Position numbers and translations under genes: made by a program | Part shown: positions 1 to 7,503 of the stretch, piece after piece | Layout of the letters: each line of letters opens with the position of its first letter | Numbering within the stretch: the stretch's first letter is position 1 | Source of the DNA: Lachnospiraceae bacterium | GTDB lineage: Bacteria > Bacillota > Clostridia > Lachnospirales > Lachnospiraceae | Assembly (NCBI GenBank): GCA_900767585.1 | Contig: CAAFZP010000006.1 | Coordinates: forward strand, 1-20,313 | Direction of reading: 5' to 3' | DNA: 20,313 bases | The notes under the pieces: generated by a model | What the model was told of the DNA's origin: nothing | The model's input: only the letters and a program-made list of their open reading frames with translations | The model's database searches: none

Positions 1-2278
1 CATCCTTTGCAACAAGAACCGTTCCTCTTACCTTACCGTTGACCTGTACACCGATCTCGACCGTTGCATCAACGGTCTTTTCTTCCTCGTACTGTGGCCA
101 TGCGCTGACTGACAGGAAATCCTCATGTCCGAGAGACTCCCAGATCTCCTCTGTCAGATGTGGCGCAAACGGGCAGAGAAGCTTGATAAAGATCTCAAGC
201 TGTTCTTTGCTCAGCTTGCCGGCACTATAAACAGAATTTGTGAGCGCCATCAGCGTTGCAATCGCGGTATTAAACTTCGTCTCTTCGATATCACTGCTTA
301 CCTTCTTGATTGCCTTATGGAAGCTTACTTCCAAAGCATCTGTGGAAGGATCATCGGATACCATATCTACCATACCCGCTACACGTTCCAAGAAACGCTT
401 GCATCCCTTCACGGAGCTGTCACTCCATGGAGCTGCGGCTGCATAATCACCCATGAACAATACATATGTCCGGAGCGTATCTGCGCCGTAATCTTCTACG
501 ATGTCAAGCGGATCAATCACATTTCCTTTGGACTTACTCATCTTATCGCCATCCGGCCCTAAGATCAGTCCCTGGATCGTACGCTTTGCATATGGCTCCG
601 GTGTATTTACCTCGCCGATATCATACAGGAAGCGATGCCAGAATCTGGAGTAGATCATATGTCTTGTTACATGCTCCATACCACCGTTGTACCAGTCAAC
701 CGGCATCCAGTAGTCAATCTTCTTGCGGTCTGCAAATGCCTTGTCGTTATTCGGATCAATATAACGCAGGAAATACCATGACGAACCTGCCCACTGTGGC
801 ATCGTATCCGTCTCACGCTTTGCATCGCCACCACACTTTGGACACTTGCAGTTTACATACGAATCAATCTTTGCAAGTGGGGACTCACCGTCCTCACCCG
901 GCTCGAAGTTCTTCACATCCGGAAGTTCCAGAGGAAGCTCATCATATGGCACAGCTACGACACCGCAAGACGGACAATGTACCAGAGGAATTGGCTCGCC
1001 CCAATATCTCTGACGGTTGAATGCCCAGTCCTTCATCTTGAACTGTACGCCTGCTTCACCGACACCCATCTTCTTGATTTCTTCAACCATGCGGGCAATA
1101 GAATCCTTCTTATTTGTAAATCCATTCAGGAACTCTGAGTTGATCATCTCGCCGTCACCGGTATAAGCTTCCTTCGAGATATCGCCACCCTTGATAACCT
1201 GGATGATATCAATGCCAAATGTCTTCGCGAAATCATAGTCACGCTGGTCATGTGCCGGTACCGCCATGATCGCACCGGTACCATATCCCATCATTACATA
1301 GTCAGCAATGAAGATTGGAATCTTCTTGCCGTTCATCGGGTTGATACCCATAAGTCCCTCGATCTTCACACCTGTCTTATCCTTGACAAGCTGTGTACGC
1401 TCGAACTCGGTCTTCTTCTGACACTCCGTACGGTATGCCTTGATGGCATCCATGTTCGAGATCTTATCTGCATATTTATCAATCAGCGGATGCTCCGGCG
1501 CGATAACCATGAAGGTTACACCGAACAAAGTATCCGGTCTTGTTGTATAAATCTGAAGCTTCTCATCGGTGCCGTCCACATCGAAGTTTACAAATGCACC
1601 GGTCGACTTACCGATCCAGTTTTCCTGCTGCTGTTTTACATTTGCAGGATAATCGACATCTTTGAGTCCCTGCAGAAGCTTATCCGCATATTCTGTAATC
1701 TTCAGATACCATACAGTCTTTGACTTCTGTACAACCTCGCTGTGGCAGATGTCACATTTACCACCCTGGCTGTCCTCGTTGGAAAGAACGACCTTACAGC
1801 TTGGACAGTAGTTAACGAGTGCTGTGTCGCGGAATACAAGTCCCTTCTCGAACATCTTCAGGAAGATCCACTGTGTCCACTTGTAGAACTTCTCATCTGT
1901 CGTATCGATCACGCGGCTCCAGTCAAACGAGAATCCAACCCGCTTCAGCTGCTCAGTAAATCTTGCAATATTCTGATCGGTAATCTGACGCGGATGGGTA
2001 CCTGTCTTGATCGCATAGTTCTCTGTTGGCAGACCAAATGCATCGAATCCGATTGGGAACAATACATTGTAGCCCTCCATACGACGCTTTCTGGATACAA
2101 CCTCTACGCTGGAATATGCCTTGATATGTCCTACGTGCATACCTGCACCACTTGGATATGGGAACTCCACCAGTCCATAGAACTTCTTCTTGTCTGAGAA
2201 GTCCTGTGCCTCAAACACCTTGGCGTCTTCCCATTTCTTCTGCCATTTTTTCTCGATTACTTTGAAATTGTGTCTCAT
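1..2278 (-). CDS. leuS: Leucyl-tRNA synthetase (C-terminus cut by window edge)
   Basis: Class I aminoacyl-tRNA synthetase that charges tRNA-Leu with leucine in the cytoplasm. The translation shows the HIGH-type motif as HVGH at residues 48-51 within FPYPSGAGMHVGH, the CP1 editing-domain signature around YGTGAIMAVPAHDQRDYDFA, two Cys pairs typical of the zinc-binding insertions (CPSC and CDIC; CPSCG and CPKCGG), and KMSKS in GPDGDKMSKSKGN. About 759 residues are present; bacterial LeuRS is usually 800-830, so only the end of the C-terminal anticodon-binding and tail region is missing. The ATG at 2278 follows AAAGGAGATATT, a good ribosome binding site, and the protein begins MRHNFKVIEKKW as expected. 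It is the last visible gene of a minus-strand run that begins with the transporter at 4896. I see no T-box leader directly upstream. Confidence 0.97.
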   Translation of the reverse strand, partial: MRHNFKVIEKKWQKKWEDAKVFEAQDFSDKKKFYGLVEFPYPSGAGMHVGHIKAYSSVEVVSRKRRMEGYNVLFPIGFDAFGLPTENYAIKTGTHPRQITDQNIARFTEQLKRVGFSFDWSRVIDTTDEKFYKWTQWIFLKMFEKGLVFRDTALVNYCPSCKVVLSNEDSQGGKCDICHSEVVQKSKTVWYLKITEYADKLLQGLKDVDYPANVKQQQENWIGKSTGAFVNFDVDGTDEKLQIYTTRPDTLFGVTFMVIAPEHPLIDKYADKISNMDAIKAYRTECQKKTEFERTQLVKDKTGVKIEGLMGINPMNGKKIPIFIADYVMMGYGTGAIMAVPAHDQRDYDFAKTFGIDIIQVIKGGDISKEAYTGDGEMINSEFLNGFTNKKDSIARMVEEIKKMGVGEAGVQFKMKDWAFNRQRYWGEPIPLVHCPSCGVVAVPYDELPLELPDVKNFEPGEDGESPLAKIDSYVNCKCPKCGGDAKRETDTMPQWAGSSWYFLRYIDPNNDKAFADRKKIDYWMPVDWYNGGMEHVTRHMIYSRFWHRFLYDIGEVNTPEPYAKRTIQGLILGPDGDKMSKSKGNVIDPLDIVEDYGADTLRTYVLFMGDYAAAAPWSDSSVKGCKRFLERVAGMVDMVSDDPSTDALEVSFHKAIKKVSSDIEETKFNTAIATLMALTNSVYSAGKLSKEQLEIFIKLLCPFAPHLTEEIWESLGHEDFLSVSAWPQYEEEKTVDATVEIGVQVNGKVRGTVLVAKD

Positions 2279-2305
2279 AATATCTCCTTTTACTAAATCC
2301 TCTTC

Positions 2306-2491
2306 TTATACGAAGCGGTTTAATTTGTCATCATATTTATAATCCATGACCGCAAGTTTTTGCTCGAGATCTTCTCTTGCAGTCTGGAATTGTAAACAAA
2401 AACTGTCCAGATTGATGCCATCATCGCGCAGCCTCGTATTCACAAAGCTAAGTAACATCATCGGATCCTTCGGTAAATTTTCGATTGCCAT
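2306..2491 (-). CDS. Small DUF4250-family protein
   Basis: Protein of 61 residues starting MAIENLPKDPMMLLSFVNTRLRD. The LPKDP.MLLSFVN..LRD block followed by a short Leu/Glu-rich helix and a terminal YKYDDKLNRF matches what I remember of DUF4250, a small Firmicutes family of unknown function. An in-frame ATG at 2518 would lengthen it, but the ATG at 2491 is preferred: it has GGAGAGGTG just upstream, and its first base is the last base of the preceding gene's TAA stop (TAATG overlap). That implies translational coupling. The gene ends 27 bp before leuS. No signal peptide, membrane segment or catalytic motif is visible. Confidence 0.85.
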   Translation of the reverse strand: MAIENLPKDPMMLLSFVNTRLRDDGINLDSFCLQFQTAREDLEQKLAVMDYKYDDKLNRFV

Positions 2492-3393
2492 TATAGCACC
2501 TCTCCGGTAATCAGCCAAGGGGCTGGTTGATTTACAAACATACTGTCTTTGTTCGTCTTTGCCACGTTGATCTGCAGTACTTCCATATTCGAGATACCAT
2601 ACTTATCAAAGAGCGGCTTGATACCGGACAAAATATTTAATTCTAATGTATAGATGACAAACTGCATCTTCGGATTCTTCTTAAGCAGTCTCTGGATATC
2701 TTCCTCCAAATGCTTATTTGCAACGATAAACGAAAGCCGCGGTGTTGGAATCTTCGCCATAGATTCCTCGGATAAGTCTGGGATGATCTGGACGTTGTGC
2801 ACGCCAAACTGCTTCACATTGTCCTCCATCGTATCTTTCGCACCCTTATCATTCTCCACACAGATAATCGTACCGTCACTTGCCACAAAGGCTGCCTCGA
2901 TTGCGATACTCTCCGCATCAACCAAGCAGATGGTATCCTGCGAATCCACACCGAGCAGACTCATGATCACCGCGCGGATCTCTTTGCCTACATACTTGAT
3001 CGGTCCCTTGGAGAACATCTCGTTGCGCATACCAATCCGGTAGGATTCTCTTGTATTCTCATTCAGGATAAAGATCACCGTCGGTCCTGTAATCTTGCGA
3101 TTGATCACCTCTTTGATCTTGACGTGTTTTACCTGTCCTTCTTCCTCGATACCGACTGCATACCACATATCATAATCACCAAAGCCAGCCTCCCAGAAAT
3201 CGTAGAACAGATCCTCATGGGATTCATCCGCAAAGATCAACACGCGTTTATGTCCCTCCACGGTCGGTATTACATTCTTCTGCTTTCCACAGATATCCAG
3301 AAGCTTGATCTTCTCCGGACTCACCTGCATCTCCTTCGAAAAATACTCCATCCAATTTAATATCTGCTTTGTAGCATAACTTCCTTTCGCCAT
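2491..3393 (-). CDS. CbiT/CobL-like methyltransferase-fold protein with degenerate SAM loop
   Basis: Protein of 300 residues. Its C-terminal two thirds resemble the precorrin-6Y/cobalt-precorrin C15-methyltransferase (CobL/CbiT) fold: KEIRAVIMSLLGV (about 137-149), the helix after motif I (SIAIEAAF, 162-169), a motif II-like strand ending in Glu (IICVE), FGVHNVQIIPD (196-206) and a terminal NQPAPWLITGE. In active members motif I reads roughly DxGxGTGS; here the same place reads LVDAESIAIEAA and the glycines are gone. The N-terminal part is only loosely CbiE-like. No other cobalamin genes are nearby. A GTG at 3399 is possible, but AAGGAGG lies one base from it and seven from the ATG at 3393, so 3393 is chosen. 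The gene is coupled to the next one by TAATG. Automatic pipelines probably call it a precorrin methyltransferase; I doubt that it is one. Confidence 0.8.
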   Translation of the reverse strand: MAKGSYATKQILNWMEYFSKEMQVSPEKIKLLDICGKQKNVIPTVEGHKRVLIFADESHEDLFYDFWEAGFGDYDMWYAVGIEEEGQVKHVKIKEVINRKITGPTVIFILNENTRESYRIGMRNEMFSKGPIKYVGKEIRAVIMSLLGVDSQDTICLVDAESIAIEAAFVASDGTIICVENDKGAKDTMEDNVKQFGVHNVQIIPDLSEESMAKIPTPRLSFIVANKHLEEDIQRLLKKNPKMQFVIYTLELNILSGIKPLFDKYGISNMEVLQINVAKTNKDSMFVNQPAPWLITGEVL

Positions 3394-3453
3394 ACTCACG
3401 CCTCCTTTTTCGTCGTAGTCCTTTATTCCCGTCTTTTTCTATATCCTGTTTCG

Positions 3454-4896
3454 TTATTTTGTTGTCTTTTCCGCCGTTTCATCCGTTGTTTCTTTCACCG
3501 TTTCATCCGTTGTTTCTTTCACCGTTTCTTCCGTTGTCTCTTTCGCTGTTTCCTTCGTTGCATTTTCATGTTTTTTCAGATGCATCTTCTCCATCCAGCG
3601 ACGGAACACCTGCTTCAGACGGCTCTCACGCAACGTTTTCCGCTCGTCGTGACGCTCCCGGTAAATAGGCTCTCCCGTTTCATCATCAAACTTCTTCAAG
3701 CGGATATAATCCTCTGTCCTGGAAGAAAATTCCTTCGCACGCAGCTTGTCCCGCAGCTGCACTGCAAAAAACGCATACAGGCACGCAAACACCGGTACAC
3801 CCAGGATCATCCCCGGAACGCCAAACAAATCGCCGCCAACTAAAATGGCAAGCAGCACCCAGATACCGGAAATTCCGGTTGCATCGCCTAAAATCAACGG
3901 GCCTAAAATATTTCCATCAAACTGCTGCAACACAATAATCCAGATGACAAATATAACAAACATGATCGGATCGTCCATGAGTGCCAGCAGCGCTCCCGGT
4001 ACGGCTCCGATAAACGGACCGAAGAACGGAATGATATTCGTCACACCGACAACCACACTGATCAGCACGGCATACCGCATGTGCACAGCCGAAGTAAATA
4101 TGAAACATATGATTCCGATAATGCAGGAATCCAGGATCTTACCATTGATAAATCCACCGAACACAACATTCGCATACGAGCAGCCTTCCATAATCTTATT
4201 TCCGGTTTTCTTCGGGAACAGACAATAGATGACTTTCTTACACTGTGCCAGAAGCACATCCTTACTCATAAGCAGGTAGATCATAACAATCAGTCCGATA
4301 AAGAAATTCATAACCGCCTTAATTCCGACAACCACGCCGGAAGAAAGTGTCTTGACAATCGTGTCAAGGTTCGGCATAACCTTATCCTTCAGGATTGTGA
4401 ATATATTATTCTCAGCATAATCAAGCACCTGTGACAGTTTATCTTCAATCATCTGGTTCTGCGCAAACACCTTCTTAATCCATGCCTCCGCAGAATTGAT
4501 ATAATCTTCTGTGCTGTTCACAAGATCTGTCAGACTCTCATACACACGTGGAATAACAAGCCACAACAATCCAACCAGTAATCCGAGAAACAAAAGCACC
4601 GTCAGAATGAGTGCCGGAACCTTTACCTTCCGGTAAACCGTATCATACTCCGCTTCTTTCCTGATCCTGCAGATCAGAAAAGAAAGTCCCCGCCGGATAT
4701 AAATCATAATCGGGTTCAACATAAACGCGATTACAAGTCCGATAATGATTGGTGTCATCGCAGAAATAACATTTCCGAAGAAGCCGAAAATCGACTTCCA
4801 CTGCTTGATGATTTCTGCAAACAGAATACATGCGCAACCTGCAAGCGCGAGCATAACTCCAAGTTGAAGAATATTTTTATTCCACTTATTTTTCAC
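3454..4896 (-). CDS. AI-2E family transporter (multi-pass membrane protein)
   Basis: Integral membrane protein of 480 residues with the layout of the AI-2E/PerM-type family. Two hydrophobic segments lie in the first 60 residues, a third around VPALILTVLLFLGLLVGLLW, then an amphipathic stretch with many charges, then a hydrophobic C-terminal half containing the conserved IIPFFGPFIGAVPGALLAL and GVPGMILGVPVFACLYAFF blocks. Family members export diverse small solutes or ions; the autoinducer name reflects one member and does not predict the substrate. A TTG at 4917 is in frame, but the GTG at 4896 has AAGGAGA eight bases upstream and is chosen. The last about 35 residues are a hydrophilic tail of repeats rich in Glu, Thr and Lys. 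The gene is first in a minus-strand series with the CbiT-like, DUF4250 and leuS genes. Confidence 0.9.
   Translation of the reverse strand: MKNKWNKNILQLGVMLALAGCACILFAEIIKQWKSIFGFFGNVISAMTPIIIGLVIAFMLNPIMIYIRRGLSFLICRIRKEAEYDTVYRKVKVPALILTVLLFLGLLVGLLWLVIPRVYESLTDLVNSTEDYINSAEAWIKKVFAQNQMIEDKLSQVLDYAENNIFTILKDKVMPNLDTIVKTLSSGVVVGIKAVMNFFIGLIVMIYLLMSKDVLLAQCKKVIYCLFPKKTGNKIMEGCSYANVVFGGFINGKILDSCIIGIICFIFTSAVHMRYAVLISVVVGVTNIIPFFGPFIGAVPGALLALMDDPIMFVIFVIWIIVLQQFDGNILGPLILGDATGISGIWVLLAILVGGDLFGVPGMILGVPVFACLYAFFAVQLRDKLRAKEFSSRTEDYIRLKKFDDETGEPIYRERHDERKTLRESRLKQVFRRWMEKMHLKKHENATKETAKETTEETVKETTDETVKETTDETAEKTTK
3476..3561. repeat. 24-bp in-frame tandem repeat at the 3' end of the transporter gene
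   Basis: Two identical 24-bp units (3476-3499 and 3500-3523), a diverged third (3524-3547) and a partial fourth (3548-3561). Each unit encodes eight residues of the type ETTDETVK, producing the acidic/Thr-rich tail of the transporter. The unit length keeps the reading frame, so copy-number change would only lengthen or shorten the tail. Confidence 0.9.
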
Positions 4897-4934
4897 GCTT
4901 CTGTCTCCTTCTGTCAATACAATAATTGAGACTT

Positions 4935-4963
4935 ATTATATCATTTTTAATCGGTAGAAACAA
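4935..4963 (-). promoter_or_regulatory. Candidate sigma-A promoter for the transporter-leuS run
   Basis: On the minus strand a perfect TATAAT (4935-4940) is preceded by a 17-bp spacer and a weak -35 TTGTTT (4958-4963). It lies about 40 bp upstream of the GTG at 4896 and is oriented towards the run ending in leuS. Confidence 0.6.
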
Positions 4964-4974
4964 CCTAATTCTTG

Positions 4975-5003
4975 TTGACACTCCCTATATTATTGACTAA
5001 AAT
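4975..5003 (+). promoter_or_regulatory. Consensus sigma-A promoter of the AAA/DUF4143 gene
   Basis: TTGACA (4975-4980), 17-bp spacer, TAAAAT (4998-5003), followed by an AT-rich start region and then AAAGGGGTG eight bases before the ATG at 5040. It predicts a leader of about 30 nt and is divergent from the promoter at 4935-4963. Confidence 0.75.
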
Positions 5004-5039
5004 ATTTTTATATATAATACGCAAAGGGGTGCATGGCAA

Positions 5040-6311
5040 ATGTATCGAAATATTATCAATGATTTCGCTATGTGGTACGAAGAGCCAAAGCGAAAAATTC
5101 TATATGTAAAGGGTGCAAAAAATGTCGGAAAAACCTGGGCTGTCCGAGATTTTTCCACCGCTTTTTTTAAAAACCAATGCTACGTCAACCTGGCAGAAGA
5201 TGCTACATGCCGCGAATCGCTTTCCGGTGCAGCCAACCTGGATTTATTCTTATCCCAGCGTTTTCCGGACGCTGATTTTACAAACAGTGTACTGATTTTC
5301 GACGAAGTACAATCTGTTCCGGATTGCGCAGAATTCTTCTATGCTTTCCGAAAGGGACATCCGGAATACACGATCTGCCTGATTGCTTCATCGATGGAAT
5401 TTACAGAATATGAATACAATCATCCGGATGTATTCTACATCCTGCGCATGCGGCCAATGACATTTGAAGAATACATGATTGCAAGCAAAGCACATCCGTT
5501 TTTAGATGCGATTTCCCGGAACAAAAACAACCCTCTCACAAACCTGGAGATTGGTGCAATCACTTCCATGTTGCGTGAATATCTGCTAGTCGGAGGCATG
5601 CCCGGCATTGTACACGCTTATTTGAAGAATCGCGATCTGTCAATTATCCGCCCTATGCAGGAAGCGCTGCTGGACGATTACATGCAGTTGGCAAAGCAAA
5701 CATATAACAGCGCCCTTTACCAGCGTTGCAAACGTATTTTCCGAAGCATCCCGGAGCAGCTTGCACGTGAGAACAAGAAATTCATGTACAAATCTGTGGA
5801 TTCGAATGCGCGGAGCCGCGAATATGCCGAAGCCACGCAGATGTTATGTAATCTTGGAATCGCTCGAAAACTTCCGCGCCTTACAAGCGGAGCCCTCCCT
5901 TTGGAGTCTCATGTTGATTACAAATCTTTCGAGCTCTTCCTGATTGATCACGGACTGCTCCGGGCAGCATACGGGCTTCCCATGAGCGAAGAAATCGATG
6001 TAAATGAGATTCTGGCTGAAAAAAACGGTGCAATCGCAGAACAGTTTATATTCCAGGAACTAAGCTCCAAGATACCTTACCTGTACTATTGGGTATCCGG
6101 TGCGACCGCACGTGTACCATTTGTCTATGAGGGTGAGAACGCACCGGTACCCGTTGATATCCGATTTGTGCCAAATACAAAAGCGCAAAACATCAAGACA
6201 TTCCGCAGCAAAAATCCAAACACCGATATTGTTGTGAAAGTAAGTTTCAATCAAGTCTGTCTGGATGGTGATACCCTGAATATTCCTGCATACGGTCTAT
6301 GGAATATGTAA
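5040..6311 (+). CDS. AAA-type ATPase with C-terminal DUF4143 domain
   Basis: Protein of 423 residues. The N-terminal ATPase domain shows Walker A GAKNVGKT (25-32, Lys31) and Walker B VLIFDEVQ (84-91, Asp88/Glu89), then IASSMEF in a sensor-like position. The middle and C-terminal parts (YQRCKRIFRSIPEQLARENKKF, LFLIDHGLLRAAYGL, NGAIAEQFIFQEL, YYWVSG) match the AAA_14/DUF4143 architecture common in gut anaerobes and archaea. In many members the C-terminal domain is a restriction-endonuclease-like fold ending in a PVEVK-type strand; here the corresponding stretch reads VPVDIRF, so the nuclease core may be altered. The cellular role of this family is not established; a toxin- or nuclease-like role is often suspected. 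It forms a single-gene unit with its own promoter and terminator, between two minus-strand operons. Confidence 0.88.
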   Translation: MYRNIINDFAMWYEEPKRKILYVKGAKNVGKTWAVRDFSTAFFKNQCYVNLAEDATCRESLSGAANLDLFLSQRFPDADFTNSVLIFDEVQSVPDCAEFFYAFRKGHPEYTICLIASSMEFTEYEYNHPDVFYILRMRPMTFEEYMIASKAHPFLDAISRNKNNPLTNLEIGAITSMLREYLLVGGMPGIVHAYLKNRDLSIIRPMQEALLDDYMQLAKQTYNSALYQRCKRIFRSIPEQLARENKKFMYKSVDSNARSREYAEATQMLCNLGIARKLPRLTSGALPLESHVDYKSFELFLIDHGLLRAAYGLPMSEEIDVNEILAEKNGAIAEQFIFQELSSKIPYLYYWVSGATARVPFVYEGENAPVPVDIRFVPNTKAQNIKTFRSKNPNTDIVVKVSFNQVCLDGDTLNIPAYGLWNM

Positions 6312-6329
6312 TCACAAAAATGAAGTCTA

Positions 6330-6365
6330 AAAAAGAGCAGGTGAATCAAACCACCTGCTCTTTTT
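6330..6365. terminator. Bidirectional intrinsic terminator
   Basis: Perfect 14-bp stem (AAAAAGAGCAGGTG at 6330-6343 with its complement at 6352-6365) and an 8-nt loop. The A/T ends give a U-tract in both directions, so it can end transcripts from the convergent genes at 6311 (plus) and 6379 (minus). Confidence 0.93.
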
Positions 6366-6378
6366 ACATAAGACCAGC

Positions 6379-7368
6379 CTAATAAACACTACCTTCCATC
6401 CAGACATTCAAATCCAGATCCTGCTCAATTCCTGCAATCTTTCCGGTTCCTGTATACTGCCATCCGGAGTACAGATATGGGAAGTCCGGCTGATTCGCGT
6501 AATGCGCCAGCCATAACTTATACGAACCAAGTCTGGTCATGTCCAGTTTCTGTACAAACCAGTTACGGTTGGAATAGATCATCGGTGTATAGCCTGCATT
6601 CTTTACTGTCTCGCAGAAGCCAACGACACCATCCGTCCGGGCATCGTTCGTAAGATCTGCAGTTCTTGCCCCATCGGCATACACTTCCTCTGTATCGATT
6701 GCAATCGGCATATCCAGTGCATAATCCTTGGTCAGATTCAACGCATACTGCGCTTCCGCAACGCCCTCGTCGTAATTTAACGCCTGGCTGTAAAAATAAA
6801 TGCCAACTTTCATGCCGGCTGCCTTAGCTGCTTCGATATGCGTCTGGAACATCTCATCTGTCACAAGTTTTCCTTCGGTGCCATACCCCCGGTATCCCGC
6901 CCGGATAAATGCAATCGTCACGCCCGCCTGTTTCAGTGCCTCCCAGTCAAGTGCCGACTGATAGGAGGATACATCCACTGCAAGTTCGGACAGTTTACTT
7001 CCATCATCTGCATGATAATACATCCGCGTGCTTTCATCGCCCTCATCGATTGAGAAGTTGTCCGTTTGAAAATCATTTCTTGGTACTTCCTTCACGATCT
7101 TGTAAAATTCGCAATTCGGAATGTCTCCCACAAGCACATAACTTGCCTTTGCAAATTGCCAGAAATTCGCATAGATCATCTGTGCTTCCGCTCCCGGCTG
7201 CAGGCTCCACGTATACCCCGAGCCGGTTACCGGAACCGGTTTGGATTTATTCCGTGCACCAATATTTACACCAATCACAACTCCAATCAGCACAAGCACA
7301 ACCGCAATCGCTCCAACCAGAATTACATGTGGCCAGTTTATTTCATACTCTCTTTTTTTCTCATTCAT
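6379..7368 (-). CDS. Membrane-anchored GH25 lysozyme (N-acetylmuramidase)
   Basis: Protein of 329 residues predicted to hydrolyse the MurNAc-GlcNAc bond of peptidoglycan outside the cell. A short cytoplasmic N-terminus is followed by one hydrophobic segment (about 14-37, VILVGAIAVVLVLIGVVIGV) and no cleavage motif, so it should stay anchored. Residues about 50-125 form an undefined linker domain. The GH25 domain runs from AVDVSSYQ (Asp132) to the end, with the catalytic pair in PIAIDTEE (Asp225/Glu227), then YSNRNW, WLAHY and WQYTGTGKIAGIEQDLDLN. ATG 7368 is chosen because GAAGGA lies six bases upstream and the next codons lead straight into the membrane segment; in-frame upstream codons to 7503 would overlap the previous gene. 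It is the last gene before the terminator at 6330-6365. Confidence 0.92.
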   Translation of the reverse strand: MNEKKREYEINWPHVILVGAIAVVLVLIGVVIGVNIGARNKSKPVPVTGSGYTWSLQPGAEAQMIYANFWQFAKASYVLVGDIPNCEFYKIVKEVPRNDFQTDNFSIDEGDESTRMYYHADDGSKLSELAVDVSSYQSALDWEALKQAGVTIAFIRAGYRGYGTEGKLVTDEMFQTHIEAAKAAGMKVGIYFYSQALNYDEGVAEAQYALNLTKDYALDMPIAIDTEEVYADGARTADLTNDARTDGVVGFCETVKNAGYTPMIYSNRNWFVQKLDMTRLGSYKLWLAHYANQPDFPYLYSGWQYTGTGKIAGIEQDLDLNVWMEGSVY

Positions 7369-7474
7369 ATGTATTCCTTCTCTGAATCTGTCTAAAATTT
7401 CTTGTTTCTGTTGTTCACCATCACATAAACCGGATTCCACACCATAGACCGGCATCTGTGTGACGACCTGTATT

Positions 7475-7503
7475 ATCATATCACATCTTCGCGACCGGCT
7501 CAA
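7475..7503 (-). promoter_or_regulatory. Candidate internal promoter for the lysozyme gene
   Basis: Minus-strand TTGAGC (7498-7503), 17-bp spacer, TATGAT (7475-7480). The -35 and spacer lie in the last codons of the upstream fusion gene, and a start here would give a leader of about 100 nt before the ATG at 7368. It would let the lysozyme be expressed separately from the exporter genes. Confidence 0.45.

Noticed and set aside
125..2197. Several plus-strand open frames across leuS
   Set aside because: All are antisense to a continuous leucyl-tRNA synthetase with HIGH and KMSKS motifs; none shows a domain of its own.
4897..4974. Possible T-box or other leucine-responsive leader for the leuS transcription unit
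   Set aside because: The leader before the first gene is too short (about 30 nt from the predicted start), and no T-box sequence or antiterminator-like stem is present there or just before leuS.
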